From contig PTJZ01000014.1 in assembly GCA_002937455.1 (NCBI GenBank), forward strand, positions 9,838 through 73,837: a stretch of DNA of 64,000 nucleotides, written 5' to 3'. The stretch's first letter is position 1; each line of letters starts with the position of its first letter. This document shows, piece by piece, positions 10,150 through 18,899 of this stretch. Made by a program: the position numbers and the translations under genes. The stretch comes from Alphaproteobacteria bacterium MarineAlpha11_Bin1. GTDB taxonomy: Bacteria; Pseudomonadota; Alphaproteobacteria; MPNO01; UBA830. A model generated the notes under the pieces. The model searched no databases and was not told the origin of the DNA. It saw only the letters and a program-made list of their open reading frames with translations.

Positions 10150-11058
10150 CTATTTGTGACCGGATAGGTCGCGGTGGCTGATCATTACCCGCTCACTGAT
10201 ACGATTCAGCCAGTCTTTGAGTTTTTCGGCAACATAAACCGACCGGTGTTTGCCACCCGTACAGCCCACAGCAATTGTCAGATAGCTCTTTCCCTCAGAA
10301 CTAAACCGAGGCAAAAGCGGTTCTAACAGACGGGTCAGATTACCGAAATAGGATCCGAAATCGGGATCTCCTTCAATGAATTCCCCAACCGGCGCGTCCT
10401 GGCCGGATAGCGCGCGAAGACCATCCTCGTAGTGCGGGTTCTTCAGAAATCTGACATCGAATACAAGATCAGCTTCATGCGGCAGTCCGCGTCGATATGC
10501 GAAAGAAGTTATAAAAATAGCAAGGCCGGGCGCAGCTTCCAAAGCGTAATTAGAATCAAGTAGGCGTTTTAGATCGCCAGTCTCCATGTCTGTTGTCTCA
10601 ATCACCTCGTCTGCACGATCGCGCAATGGGGAAAGAAGGTGACGCTCTCCTCGGATTCCATCAGTGACGCGACGGTCTGGCGTTACGGGATGTCGGCGAC
10701 GAGTTTCTGAAAATCTCCGCTGAAGTACTTCCGGGGCACAGTCTAAAAACAGTAACCGGACTCTTAAGTCATCTCGCGTAATCAGTGCGTCAAGTTCTTC
10801 GATAAACGGTTCCGCACCAAAATCCCGGGTACGCGCATCCACGCCAATAGCAAGCGGGCGGCCCCCGCCACTTCCGGGGGATAGTAGGTTAGACAGTAAC
10901 GAGAGGGGTAAATTGTCAACGGCTTCATACCCGAGATCTTCAAGCGCCTTCAAGGCGGTGGATCGTCCAGCACCAGACATGCCGGTCACGATAACTACCG
11001 GTGACTCCTCACCGGGATCGCGATTAATTTGTTCCTGAGCCCCACTGATTAAGGTCAT
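10150..11058 (-). CDS. rapZ: RapZ-family RNase adapter / nucleotide-binding protein
   Basis: P-loop protein of the YvcJ/RapZ family, 302 aa. The nucleotide-binding loop GMSGAGRST (26-34) has Arg in the usual Lys position, which is common in alphaproteobacterial members. The C-terminal RNA-binding domain carries the signature TIAVGCTGGKHRSVYVAE. In enterobacteria RapZ adapts RNase E to the GlmZ sRNA; in alphaproteobacteria it usually lies between hprK and the PTS EIIA gene. Here both neighbours are absent. ATG start at 11058. Family assignment is firm; the regulatory role here is unknown. Confidence 0.95.
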   Translation of the reverse strand: MTLISGAQEQINRDPGEESPVVIVTGMSGAGRSTALKALEDLGYEAVDNLPLSLLSNLLSPGSGGGRPLAIGVDARTRDFGAEPFIEELDALITRDDLRVRLLFLDCAPEVLQRRFSETRRRHPVTPDRRVTDGIRGERHLLSPLRDRADEVIETTDMETGDLKRLLDSNYALEAAPGLAIFITSFAYRRGLPHEADLVFDVRFLKNPHYEDGLRALSGQDAPVGEFIEGDPDFGSYFGNLTRLLEPLLPRFSSEGKSYLTIAVGCTGGKHRSVYVAEKLKDWLNRISERVMISHRDLSGHK

Positions 11059-11299
11059 ACCGTTGTTTTAACCCTTAGTTGCCCGAGATATAATCAGTCC
11101 TTGCCGTAGTCCTTCAACACGCGTGCTTCCGAGGTGGATCGGGCCGATGACGCATAAACGGCTACACGCACCTTTGCAATCAATGTTAGCCTCAATTGCG
11201 AAATATCCTGTTGCCTGGTCCCAATCCTTAAATACTCGTACAAAACGGAATATGGCAACCACTAGAATACGGCCTTGGGCACATGGATCAAATTACGGG

Positions 11300-12931
11300 T
11301 CACGTAATTGCGGCGGGTAGCCGTACTACGAACCTAGCACCGAGTAAACTCTCCCCCGCACCTCGGACGTTTTCAGCATATATCACTCCACCATGTGCCT
11401 CGACGATCTGGCGTGAAATACTCAGCCCCAAACCAGAATGCATACCGAAAGTCTCCTCCTTCGGCCGCTCCGAATAGAACCGTTCGAAGATTGAATCAAG
11501 ACTATCCAGTGGGACACCCGGACCTTGATCTTGTACTGTCACAATAACATCCTGCCGGTAACGTTTTAGTTCCACGACGATCTTATCGCCTCGCGGGGTG
11601 AATGACCGCGCATTACTTATTAAGTTCTGAACCACTTGTACCAACCGCCCTTCTATTCCTCGAACCTTATATTCGGAGTTCCCGCCGCTAAATAGGATAT
11701 CAGCGCGAGGAGCCTCACCAGCGAGATCATTTGCCGCAGTCGTGTGCACCTGTACAAGTGCTGGAAGCAATTCACCGAGATCGACGATCTCCATTTGACC
11801 TCGTGCTAGTTCCGCATCAAGGCGTGAAGCGTCGGAGATATCACTGATTAGGCGATCGAGGCGTTTTACATCGTCTTGGATAATATCCATCAAGGCAGCC
11901 TGCTTCTCTGAATCGTTGACACGAGAAACAGTTTCCACCGCGCTGCGCAGAGATGTAAGAGGGTTCTTGATCTCGTGCGCTACGTCTGCGGCGAAACTTT
12001 CATTGGCCTCAATCCTCTGCCAAAGCGCCTCTGTCATATCCCGTAGGGCTTCAGATAGATCTCCGATTTCATCTCGGCGCCGGGTGAAATCGGGTATTGT
12101 GTCGGCTTCTCCATGCCCGCGACGAACCGTATCTGCAGCAGCCGCGAGGCGTCGCACCGGACGAGCGATCGCTCCGGCGAGATAGAGTGACAGGAGTACA
12201 GTTACCCCCAACACGATGCCGAATACTTTTAGGATATCGAGACGAAAATCACGCACAGCAGCATCGATTTCCTCCGAATTGGCAGTCAAGAGTACGGCAC
12301 CCAAAACCCGCTTGAACCTCTGCACCGGCACAGCAGCACCCAGCTTGACCCCACCATTCTGGACCGACCATCGGTCTGTCCCAGACTTTCCGGCCAACGC
12401 CGCCGATAGAACGGGGAGTCGCGCAACGTCTAGTGGTACCGAATCTGGAAACGGTGGCTCCTTACGCCGTTCGGGGAGGAACTTAAGGAATGTGTTGTAA
12501 ACCCGGTTAAGGATTGACCCGGTACCAGTCGTTTCACCGGGCATAGGCAGGAGCTCGACTTGTACCGCACCCCCCGGCCCGGACAAAAACCGGCTATCCG
12601 CGATCTCGACTCCGTCAACACCAAATACCAAGGCACGAACGCGGGTGCGGGTCGGCGCGGCGAGCCGCCGTAACATACGCCGCGCAACACCAGGAAGAAT
12701 TGATTGCGAACCGTCCAACCGAGTACCGATCGCTCCCTCGCCCCCGATCGCCCCCTCACCTAAGGCGCCTGCAAAAATTTCAGCCTGTGTTTCCAAGGCT
12801 GCCAAATCTGCCTCGATCAGGCCATCACGATATTCGTCGAGATACAGAACCCCTATCGCAAGGATCGCGAGTGGTAAAACGTTTACGGTGAGGATTCGCC
12901 GGGTAAGCGGCGAGAACAGCCGGAAAGTCAT
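11300..12931 (-). CDS. chvG: ChvG-like membrane sensor histidine kinase
   Basis: Envelope-stress or acid sensor kinase of 543 aa that phosphorylates ChvI. A membrane segment lies at about residues 14-30, a periplasmic domain follows, and a second membrane segment spans about 234-255 before a HAMP linker (ARPVRRLAAAADTVRRG). The phosphoacceptor is H319 in DVAHEIKNPL. The ATPase domain shows N box NLISNARSF, G1 DQGPGVP and G2 GLGLSISRQIVEAHGG. It follows chvI by 36 bases, implying one transcript. In relatives hprK comes next; here there is no recognisable gene between chvG and rapZ. Confidence 0.93.
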   Translation of the reverse strand: MTFRLFSPLTRRILTVNVLPLAILAIGVLYLDEYRDGLIEADLAALETQAEIFAGALGEGAIGGEGAIGTRLDGSQSILPGVARRMLRRLAAPTRTRVRALVFGVDGVEIADSRFLSGPGGAVQVELLPMPGETTGTGSILNRVYNTFLKFLPERRKEPPFPDSVPLDVARLPVLSAALAGKSGTDRWSVQNGGVKLGAAVPVQRFKRVLGAVLLTANSEEIDAAVRDFRLDILKVFGIVLGVTVLLSLYLAGAIARPVRRLAAAADTVRRGHGEADTIPDFTRRRDEIGDLSEALRDMTEALWQRIEANESFAADVAHEIKNPLTSLRSAVETVSRVNDSEKQAALMDIIQDDVKRLDRLISDISDASRLDAELARGQMEIVDLGELLPALVQVHTTAANDLAGEAPRADILFSGGNSEYKVRGIEGRLVQVVQNLISNARSFTPRGDKIVVELKRYRQDVIVTVQDQGPGVPLDSLDSIFERFYSERPKEETFGMHSGLGLSISRQIVEAHGGVIYAENVRGAGESLLGARFVVRLPAAIT

Positions 12932-12967
12932 ATTCTACAATTATAACGGCGCGAAACCGCTCCTCCA

Positions 12968-13714
12968 TTAACCTTCCCTATATCGATATCCTATCCCGTA
13001 CATAGTTTCTATCTCGCCAAAATCTGGATCCACAGCGCGGAACTTTTTGCGTAGTCGTTTAATATGGCTGTCGATAGTTCGGTCATCGACATAGATCGAT
13101 TCGCCGTAGGCAGCGTCCATAAGTTGATCGCGCGATTTAACATGTCCAGGATTCTGCGCAAGTGCCCGTAGAATCAGAAACTCCGTCACCGTAAAATCAA
13201 CAGGGGCATTTTTCCACATACAACTGAAACGGTTTAGGTCGAGCCGCAAATCGCCTCGGATGATTGGCGGCTCGGAGTCCGCGGCCTCGTCTTCTTGGTT
13301 TCGGCTTTTATGGCGACGCAGCAATGTGAGAATACGTTCGATCAATAACCGCTGAGAAAAAGGCTTTTTTATGTAGTCGTCCGCCCCCATCCTAAGACCA
13401 AGAATCTCATCAACCTCGTCATCTTTTGACGTTAGGAATATTATCGGCATCTTTGACTGACGACGAAGCCTGATTAGTAGTTCCATGCCATCCATCCGAG
13501 GCATCTTGATATCGAGAATCGCAAGATCCACCTGCCGGGACGATAGACCCCGAAGGGCGGATTCCCCGTCGACATAGGTTCGGACCTCAAAACCCTCGGC
13601 CTCGAGCGTCATCGAGACCGAGGTAAGGATGTTACGATCATCATCCACTAGCGCGATTGTCGTGGCGCCAACCCCACTATCAATTTTAGAAAGCGTATCT
13701 GTCACGATTGTCAT
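12968..13714 (-). CDS. chvI: ChvI-like response regulator (OmpR family)
   Basis: Two-component response regulator of 248 aa. The receiver domain has the acidic pocket VDDD (23-26), phosphoacceptor D68 in LDIKMP, and the conserved LTSKDD. The C-terminal winged helix includes [15 protein letters not shown], typical of OmpR/PhoB proteins. With chvG it forms the conserved alphaproteobacterial acid/envelope-stress pair, usually linked to pckA as here (pckA lies about 1.4 kb away on the other strand). The start at 13714 leaves an extension of about 18 residues before the receiver; a later start is possible. Confidence 0.93.
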   Translation of the reverse strand: MTIVTDTLSKIDSGVGATTIALVDDDRNILTSVSMTLEAEGFEVRTYVDGESALRGLSSRQVDLAILDIKMPRMDGMELLIRLRRQSKMPIIFLTSKDDEVDEILGLRMGADDYIKKPFSQRLLIERILTLLRRHKSRNQEDEAADSEPPIIRGDLRLDLNRFSCMWKNAPVDFTVTEFLILRALAQNPGHVKSRDQLMDAAYGESIYVDDRTIDSHIKRLRKKFRAVDPDFGEIETMYGIGYRYREG

Positions 13715-14159
13715 ACTAACACCTCAGGCTTGGATTCACTGCGAAGTAATTTTTAGGCTGGGCACCCAATGCCCGTCGTCTGAATTGAAAGGACCCGGAA
13801 GGCTCATCTAGAATCTGAAGATAGACGCAGCAACATTGTCGACACTATTCTTGTCAGTTCGCACAGGCAACAATTTGGCCATCCACATTCATCGCTATCA
13901 ATTATGCTGTGTAGGGGTTCCCGAGGATAAAGCAAATCGACAGTTATTTCCTTTCCGATCACCACCGTTACTACCGCAAAGCGAATGGTTAAATTCGTCT
14001 TCACTTTGACCTACGGCTATCTGAGGACAAATAATATGCATACGGCGCAAAATGCCTTTTTATTTTTCGGCTGCTGTAGAGTGTTTTTTTACTCCCTAAT
14101 TAGGGCAAAAATAGGGCATGGTTTAGCCAATTCTAAGCGAAGTTGAACGATTATCTTCA
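13715..14159. other. Divergent intergenic region between chvI and the HugZ-like gene
   Basis: A 445-base non-coding stretch holding the promoters of both flanking units. The right part is AT-rich with a run of T, the palindrome CCCTAATTAGGG and two TAGGGCA repeats listed separately. A 66-codon minus-strand frame (13804-14004) shows no recognisable protein features. Confidence 0.5.
14094..14118. promoter_or_regulatory. Palindrome plus direct repeat upstream of the HugZ-like gene
   Basis: CCCTAATTAGGG (14094-14105) is a perfect 12-base palindrome. TAGGGCA occurs at 14101-14107 and again at 14112-14118, 11 bases apart, so both copies face the same side of the helix. It lies 40-65 bases before the gene, where an operator would be expected. 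The regulator is unknown and the sequence does not match a 7-1-7 Fur box. Confidence 0.35.
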
Positions 14160-14174
14160 GTGCAAGAACCAACC

Positions 14175-14918
14175 ATGAGCGACATGAAAATTCCGGGACA
14201 GATACCGATAGAAACCCTTTCACGCCAGTTGCTACGGGCCTGCGATCAGGCGGTGCTGTCTACCGCGCTGGTGGATGGAGGATGGCCATACGGATCACTA
14301 GTTATGACGGCCTGCGACCACATGGCAGCCCCATTGCTACTTTTATCGGATCTTGCTGAACACACTATGAATCTTGCTCGCGACAACCGAGCCTCGCTTT
14401 TGCTAAACGGGACCGTTGGCCTTGACAACCCACTCACAGGTTCGCGGATTACGGTCCTTGGCAAGGTCGTAAAGACAGACGAACCGAACCTAAAGGCGCG
14501 CTATGTATCTCGCCATCCTGAAAGTGAGATGTTCGTGGGTTTCAAGGATTTTAATTTATACAGAATGACTATCGCGAGGGCACATATTGTAGCTGGTTTC
14601 GGTATCATACATTGGATCGGTGCCGAGAAACTGCTTTTTGACACCGCCGGCTTCGAGGGCATCGCAGCAGCCGAGGCTGACATTGTCACCCATATGAATG
14701 AGGACCACGCGGAAGCGGTCTCACTCTATGCAACTTCTTTACTAGGGCTGGAGCCCGGGAAATGGAAAATGACTGGTGTAGATCCAGAGGGGTGCGATCT
14801 TCGTGACGGCGGCGAGGTCGCCCGGGTCAACTTTGATAAACCTGCTGCCAATGCAGAAGATGTTCGTGTTGCGCTCATCAGATTGGTTAAGACAGCGCGA
14901 GCTTCAGAAAAAGTTTAA
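14175..14918 (+). CDS. HugZ-like haem-utilisation / PNPOx-fold protein
   Basis: A split-barrel flavin-reductase-like (pyridoxamine phosphate oxidase) N-terminal domain is followed by a DUF2470 domain, seen from IVTHMNEDHAEAVSLYA onward, where the conserved His and Glu lie. This two-domain arrangement is that of HugZ/HutZ haem-degrading proteins and related haem-binding regulators. The ATG at 14175 gives 247 aa; a GTG five codons earlier (14160) is also possible. It stands alone, divergent from chvI and 158 bases before pckA. A haem-iron role fits the iron locus 2 kb away but is inference. Confidence 0.75.
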   Translation: MSDMKIPGQIPIETLSRQLLRACDQAVLSTALVDGGWPYGSLVMTACDHMAAPLLLLSDLAEHTMNLARDNRASLLLNGTVGLDNPLTGSRITVLGKVVKTDEPNLKARYVSRHPESEMFVGFKDFNLYRMTIARAHIVAGFGIIHWIGAEKLLFDTAGFEGIAAAEADIVTHMNEDHAEAVSLYATSLLGLEPGKWKMTGVDPEGCDLRDGGEVARVNFDKPAANAEDVRVALIRLVKTARASEKV

Positions 14919-14948
14919 AAAAGACACCCTAAATCGACTCATTCGCGT

Positions 14949-14976
14949 TTGACTCCCGCCTCGCCAAGAGTATGTT
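14949..14976 (+). promoter_or_regulatory. Putative sigma-70 promoter of pckA
   Basis: TTGACT (14949-14954) and TATGTT (14971-14976) with a 16-base spacer, about 100 bases before the pckA GTG. Pattern-based. Confidence 0.45.
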
Positions 14977-15009
14977 GCGGAGGTTTCAGAAATACGAATA
15001 ACAAGGCAA

Positions 15010-15022
15010 GCTCAGTCTGAGC
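15010..15022. promoter_or_regulatory. Inverted repeat in the pckA leader
   Basis: GCTCAG-T-CTGAGC is a perfect 13-base inverted repeat lying between the predicted pckA promoter and the start codon. It could be an operator or a short 5' RNA hairpin. No T-run follows, so it is not a terminator. Confidence 0.4.
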
Positions 15023-15075
15023 AGTAACGCGGAGTAATCCAGTGAAAAATTGCCTGTTACGCTCAGGAGGTAAAC

Positions 15076-16680
15076 GTGGAGCATAACGGACGTCCGAGCT
15101 CATTCGGGCTTGAAAACCACGGCTTAGAAAACCTTGTTTGTGCCCATTGGAATCTGTCGATACCGGCACTCTACGAACAATCGCTTCGCCGCGGTGAGAG
15201 TGAGCTGGCTGCCGGCGGTGGGCTGGTCGTCACCACAGGTGAGTACACAGGGCGATCACCAAAAGATAAATACATAGTCGATGAGCCAGAGAATACCGAT
15301 AACATCTGGTGGGGCCCGGTTAATAATAAAATCTCGCCTGAGTACTTCAACACCATGCGAAATCGAATGCTGGCCTATATGCAGCATAAGGAAGTTTTCG
15401 TTCAGGATTGTTATGCGGGCGCCGACCCTGATTACCGAATCAAGGTTCGTGTCGTAACTGAACAGGCGTGGCACAGCCTTTTCGCCCAGAACATGTTCAT
15501 CAATCCCTTAGAAGAAGAGCAGGTCGATTTTGAGCCAGATTTTACTGTGCTACATGCTCCGAATCTTCAATCGATACCGGCGATTGATGGGACTGGGTCG
15601 GAAGTGTTTGTGATGTTAAATTTCGCCGAAAGGCTTATCCTAGTTGGAGGCTCCCATTATACAGGAGAGATCAAGAAGACGATCTTCTCGGTTCTCAACT
15701 ATCTACTACCGGGCCAGAATGTTTTGCCGATGCACTGCTCCGCCAATATCGGAGAAAAGGGTGATACCGCCATTTTCTTTGGGCTATCCGGAACCGGAAA
15801 AACAACCCTTTCGTCCGACCCCACGCGGACCCTGATCGGCGACGATGAGCATGGTTGGTCGGATAATGGCGTTTTTAATTTCGAGGGCGGATGCTACGCG
15901 AAGGCGATCAATTTATCGCAGGAGGCTGAGCCCGAAATCTACGCCGCTTCCTTGCGATTTGGCACCGTACTTGAGAACGTAACGCTCGATCCGTTCACCA
16001 AGTTCCCGAACTTCGACGACGACTCTCTTACCGAAAATACCCGTTCCTCCTATCCGCTCCATTACATACCAGGCACAAGTGATACTGGTATTGGAGGACA
16101 GCCAGAGAATATTGTAATGCTCACAGCGGATGCGTTCGGAGTTCTTCCGCCAATCAGTCAGCTTACTGCAGACCAGGCAATGTACCACTTCCTGTCCGGC
16201 TATACGGCGAGACTTGCCGGAACGGAACGTGGCGTCGATACCCCACAGGCTACTTTCTCAACCTGCTTCGGAGCACCCTTCCTCCCAAGGCACCCAACCG
16301 TATATGCAAAACTTCTTGGCGAACGAATTGCAAAAAGTGGTGCCAAGTGCTGGCTGGTCAATACGGGTTGGAGTGGGGGCGGCTACGGCACTGGTGAACG
16401 CATGAAGATTGCGCATACCCGAACCATGGTTCGGGCGGCGGTTGAGGGCAAACTTGCGAAGGTCGGGGTTACGCCGGATCCCAATTTCGGTCTACTGATC
16501 CCTGAGAACGTTCCGGGCGTTCCAAAAGAAGTTCTCAATCCGAAAGAAACTTGGGTGGACAAGGGCAGTTACGAAGACACCGCACGTGACCTGGCCCAAC
16601 GCTTTGAAAGTAACTTCGAACAATTTGAGGATGAGGTCACTGAGGAAGTTAAGGCCGCCGGCATCCACGCTGCCGAGTAA
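15076..16680 (+). CDS. pckA: Phosphoenolpyruvate carboxykinase (ATP)
   Basis: Converts oxaloacetate and ATP to phosphoenolpyruvate, the entry step of gluconeogenesis. The 534-aa protein is the usual length for the ATP-type enzyme. Motifs: Walker A GLSGTGKTT (236-244), metal/oxaloacetate site GDDEHGWSDNGVFNFEGG (about 255-272), and GWSGGGYGTGERMKI near the C-terminus. The GTG start at 15076 is chosen because AGGAGG lies at 15066-15071, five bases upstream. In alphaproteobacteria pckA is commonly next to chvI/chvG and under their control. Predicted promoter and an inverted repeat precede it. Confidence 0.98.
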   Translation: MEHNGRPSSFGLENHGLENLVCAHWNLSIPALYEQSLRRGESELAAGGGLVVTTGEYTGRSPKDKYIVDEPENTDNIWWGPVNNKISPEYFNTMRNRMLAYMQHKEVFVQDCYAGADPDYRIKVRVVTEQAWHSLFAQNMFINPLEEEQVDFEPDFTVLHAPNLQSIPAIDGTGSEVFVMLNFAERLILVGGSHYTGEIKKTIFSVLNYLLPGQNVLPMHCSANIGEKGDTAIFFGLSGTGKTTLSSDPTRTLIGDDEHGWSDNGVFNFEGGCYAKAINLSQEAEPEIYAASLRFGTVLENVTLDPFTKFPNFDDDSLTENTRSSYPLHYIPGTSDTGIGGQPENIVMLTADAFGVLPPISQLTADQAMYHFLSGYTARLAGTERGVDTPQATFSTCFGAPFLPRHPTVYAKLLGERIAKSGAKCWLVNTGWSGGGYGTGERMKIAHTRTMVRAAVEGKLAKVGVTPDPNFGLLIPENVPGVPKEVLNPKETWVDKGSYEDTARDLAQRFESNFEQFEDEVTEEVKAAGIHAAE

Positions 16681-16738
16681 CTCTGTGAACAAAATAAGAG
16701 AAGGTGGGCGTCTCGTTGATACAGCTCTCAGTGAGCAC

Positions 16739-17359
16739 TCAATGCACGACGCGCTGACAGGTTTCGCACCGCGCGGAAACTTCAAGCGTATGTAGCCGTT
16801 GATCGACCCAGGCGAGTCGATCAGCCATAGCTGCTCTCAGGAATGGCCTGTCCGGCACCAGACCATCGCGACGCTCCAACAATCCCTGCTTAACGTCCAA
16901 GTAGAACCTTTTTAAATCGCTGATCACGGCGGGCATATCTTCTTCATCTGTCACGTCCAGCAGGCCAAACTTTATCGTGGCAGCTGATCGAGAAATCGGA
17001 TCATCCCAGTCCGGCAGTGGGCGGTTCATGAGATCTCGGAATACCTTCGCGCCCTTTGGTGTAAGCGTATAGTAAAATGGAATAGAGCTAACCCAACTCT
17101 CCGTTGCGAGGATGGTTCCTTTGGCCGATGCTTTGCGCAAACCATCGGCGATTACTTCCTTCGGCGGCCGCCATCCGCCTCCCGTCAGACACCAAATCGT
17201 ATTAATAAGACACGCTAAAGAAGTCATGCGACACGTTGTAGCGCCGTACAGCGCGAGTTCTAAGGCGGCGTCGGCGTCTAGATGGCATGCAGGTGTTCCC
17301 TCCCGTTTAGGTAAAACAGCGATGTCCGTCAGCTGTCTTAATTTACTAGAATTGGTCAT
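16739..17359 (-). CDS. PadR-like transcriptional regulator (Fur-boxed)
   Basis: A 206-aa protein. The middle part reads like a winged helix with an effector-type tail (PFYYTLTPKGAKVFRDLMNRPLPDW, then a helical C-terminus), resembling PadR regulators with a Vir_act_alpha_C domain. It ends in a Cys-rich tail, ARCETCQRVVH, that could bind metal. A 7-1-7 Fur-type box (17437-17451) and a palindrome (17464-17477) lie in its promoter. It is downstream of, and same strand as, the iron ABC ATPase, so it probably responds to iron status. The family call is moderate; the effector is unknown. Confidence 0.55.
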   Translation of the reverse strand: MTNSSKLRQLTDIAVLPKREGTPACHLDADAALELALYGATTCRMTSLACLINTIWCLTGGGWRPPKEVIADGLRKASAKGTILATESWVSSIPFYYTLTPKGAKVFRDLMNRPLPDWDDPISRSAATIKFGLLDVTDEEDMPAVISDLKRFYLDVKQGLLERRDGLVPDRPFLRAAMADRLAWVDQRLHTLEVSARCETCQRVVH

Positions 17360-17436
17360 CCATTTTTCCTTTTGGAATCAATTACCTGCACGCTTCCATA
17401 CGTCAATTGCAATCACCTTCATCGCCTCAGTTTAAA

Positions 17437-17451
17437 TGAGAATGATTATCA
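17437..17451. promoter_or_regulatory. Fur-type box (7-1-7) upstream of the PadR-like gene
   Basis: TGAGAAT-G-ATTATCA matches the classical TGATAAT-N-ATTATCA Fur operator with a single mismatch. It lies about 12 bases past the predicted -10 of the PadR-like gene, overlapping the expected transcription start, as for iron-dependent repression. In alphaproteobacteria the binder could be Fur/Mur or Irr; the sequence alone does not decide. Confidence 0.75.
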
Positions 17452-17462
17452 TTACAAAATTT

Positions 17463-17492
17463 ATTGTATAAATACAAAAATTTTATAAACAA
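17463..17492 (-). promoter_or_regulatory. Putative promoter of the PadR-like gene with internal palindrome
   Basis: On the minus strand TTGTTT (17492-17487) and TACAAT (17468-17463) are 18 bases apart. The -10 element is embedded in a perfect 14-base palindrome, TTGTAT-AA-ATACAA (17464-17477). It contains TGTA-N4-TACA, a half-site arrangement similar to known PadR operators, so autoregulation is plausible. Confidence 0.45.
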
Positions 17493-17602
17493 TTCTTGGA
17501 CGTTACGGCCGTCGATAATTGGCGATGGATACTCGGTGAGCGGAAAGCAGAAAAATCCTCAGAAACATGGTTAGCAAAGGGCTTAGCGCCAGGATTCGGA
17601 AG

Positions 17603-18652
17603 TTATTTCGGAAAAACAAATGCCTGATCAGGATCAACCTCGATCCAGATCTTATCGCCAAGATCATAAGACACCGCCTCGGGATGCCGTACCTCTATAT
17701 GTGAGTGCGGCTGCGGCCATTCACCTATCCCCAACCGGATAAGGCTTGAATTCCCCGTATATTGGATACCGCACACAAGTAACTCACTTGCAAAATTAGA
17801 ATCTTGTTGAACCGGCGATACCCTAACCGCCTCTGGGCGAAGGAGAACTTGAACCTCTATACCATCAGAGAGTTCAGGGTTTGGAAAGACGCCTAGATCG
17901 GTTTTTATGTTTCCACCGTCGACGACGCCATTAATTTGACTGATCCGCCCAAAAAACTGGGCGGCAAAGACGCTGGAGGGAAATTTATACAGTTCCCTCG
18001 GCTCTCCGATCTGAACAATCTGGCCCTTATTCATAAGCACGATCCGGTCAGCCTCAGTCAGCGCCTCCTCAGGGTCGTGGGTAACCATAATTGAAGTAAC
18101 GCCGAGTTCTTTGAGGGTGCCGACAGTCTCTTCTCTCATCTGCTCCCGTAGCATCGTGTCAAGTCCAGAAAACGGTTCGTCCAGCAACAATAATTTCGGG
18201 CGGGGTGCTAGAGCCCGCGCAAGAGCCACCCGCTGTTGCTCGCCCCCCGACAACATGTGTGGGTATTTGTCAGCATGCTCGGAGAGCCGAGTCCGACGTA
18301 GCAGTTCGTCAACCCGAACTCCGGTCTCGCGCCGGTCACTCGACACCAATCCGTAGGCAATATTCTGAGAAACCGTCAGGTGAGGAAATAGTGCAAAGTC
18401 CTGAAACAAAAACCCAATATCGCGCTTGTGGGGCGGAACGACCTTTTGCTTAGAAGAAACCGTTTTGCCTTTTATGCTGACTTTACCGCTGTTAGGCCTA
18501 TCAAGCCCGGCGATAAGCCGAAGGGTCGACGTTTTCCCGCAGCCCGATGGCCCAAGAAGGCACACCATTTCCCCCTCCCGGACCTCAAAGGAAGCATCCT
18601 GCACAACGGCATTTTTGCCATAACGAAGCCAAACGTTCTCTAAAACCAGCAT
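17603..18652 (-). CDS. fbpC: Fe(III) ABC transporter ATPase (FbpC/AfuC type)
   Basis: ATP-binding subunit of a ferric-iron importer, 349 aa. Walker A GPSGCGKT (34-41), signature LSGGEQQR (134-141), Walker B LLLLDEP (154-160), H-loop region MVTHDPEEA, and a C-terminal TOBE-like regulatory domain from about residue 240. FbpC ATPases of this length pair with FbpA/FbpB; both are encoded on the opposite strand 3 kb away. It is thus the only divergent part of the importer. ATG start at 18652. Sulfate or polyamine ATPases share this architecture; the neighbours favour iron. Confidence 0.88.
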   Translation of the reverse strand: MLVLENVWLRYGKNAVVQDASFEVREGEMVCLLGPSGCGKTSTLRLIAGLDRPNSGKVSIKGKTVSSKQKVVPPHKRDIGFLFQDFALFPHLTVSQNIAYGLVSSDRRETGVRVDELLRRTRLSEHADKYPHMLSGGEQQRVALARALAPRPKLLLLDEPFSGLDTMLREQMREETVGTLKELGVTSIMVTHDPEEALTEADRIVLMNKGQIVQIGEPRELYKFPSSVFAAQFFGRISQINGVVDGGNIKTDLGVFPNPELSDGIEVQVLLRPEAVRVSPVQQDSNFASELLVCGIQYTGNSSLIRLGIGEWPQPHSHIEVRHPEAVSYDLGDKIWIEVDPDQAFVFPK

Positions 18653-18899
18653 AACACCAAAGTCGCAATCATCATCATAGGGTATACACTTTGCGGGGTA
18701 ACGCCAACAAATCAGGTTAGTAAGAGCTCAATTTCACATACCCGTTGTGCAGTTCCTGTGCAAGGAGCATCTGCGAACCGTTTTCGAACCCAAGGCCTAT
18801 ACCGCTGATATATGGAATGAAGCGAAATTCCGAAGAAATATGAACAAAGCTGGGACGAGCGGAACTAAGTTTTCTCACGCTTTGCGCCCTTATTTAAGT

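Noticed and set aside
9961..10167. 68-codon plus-strand frame between ahcY and rapZ
   Set aside because: Basic, low-complexity composition, no recognisable domain, overlaps the 3' end of rapZ on the other strand. Not a remnant of HPr or EIIA that I can see.
11068..11262. 64-codon minus-strand frame in the place of hprK
   Set aside because: It lacks a P-loop or any HprK motif, starts at GTG without a ribosome-binding site, and the opposite strand is open over the same stretch.
13804..14004. 66-codon minus-strand frame upstream of chvI
   Set aside because: No ribosome-binding site or family resemblance; lies in the shared promoter region.
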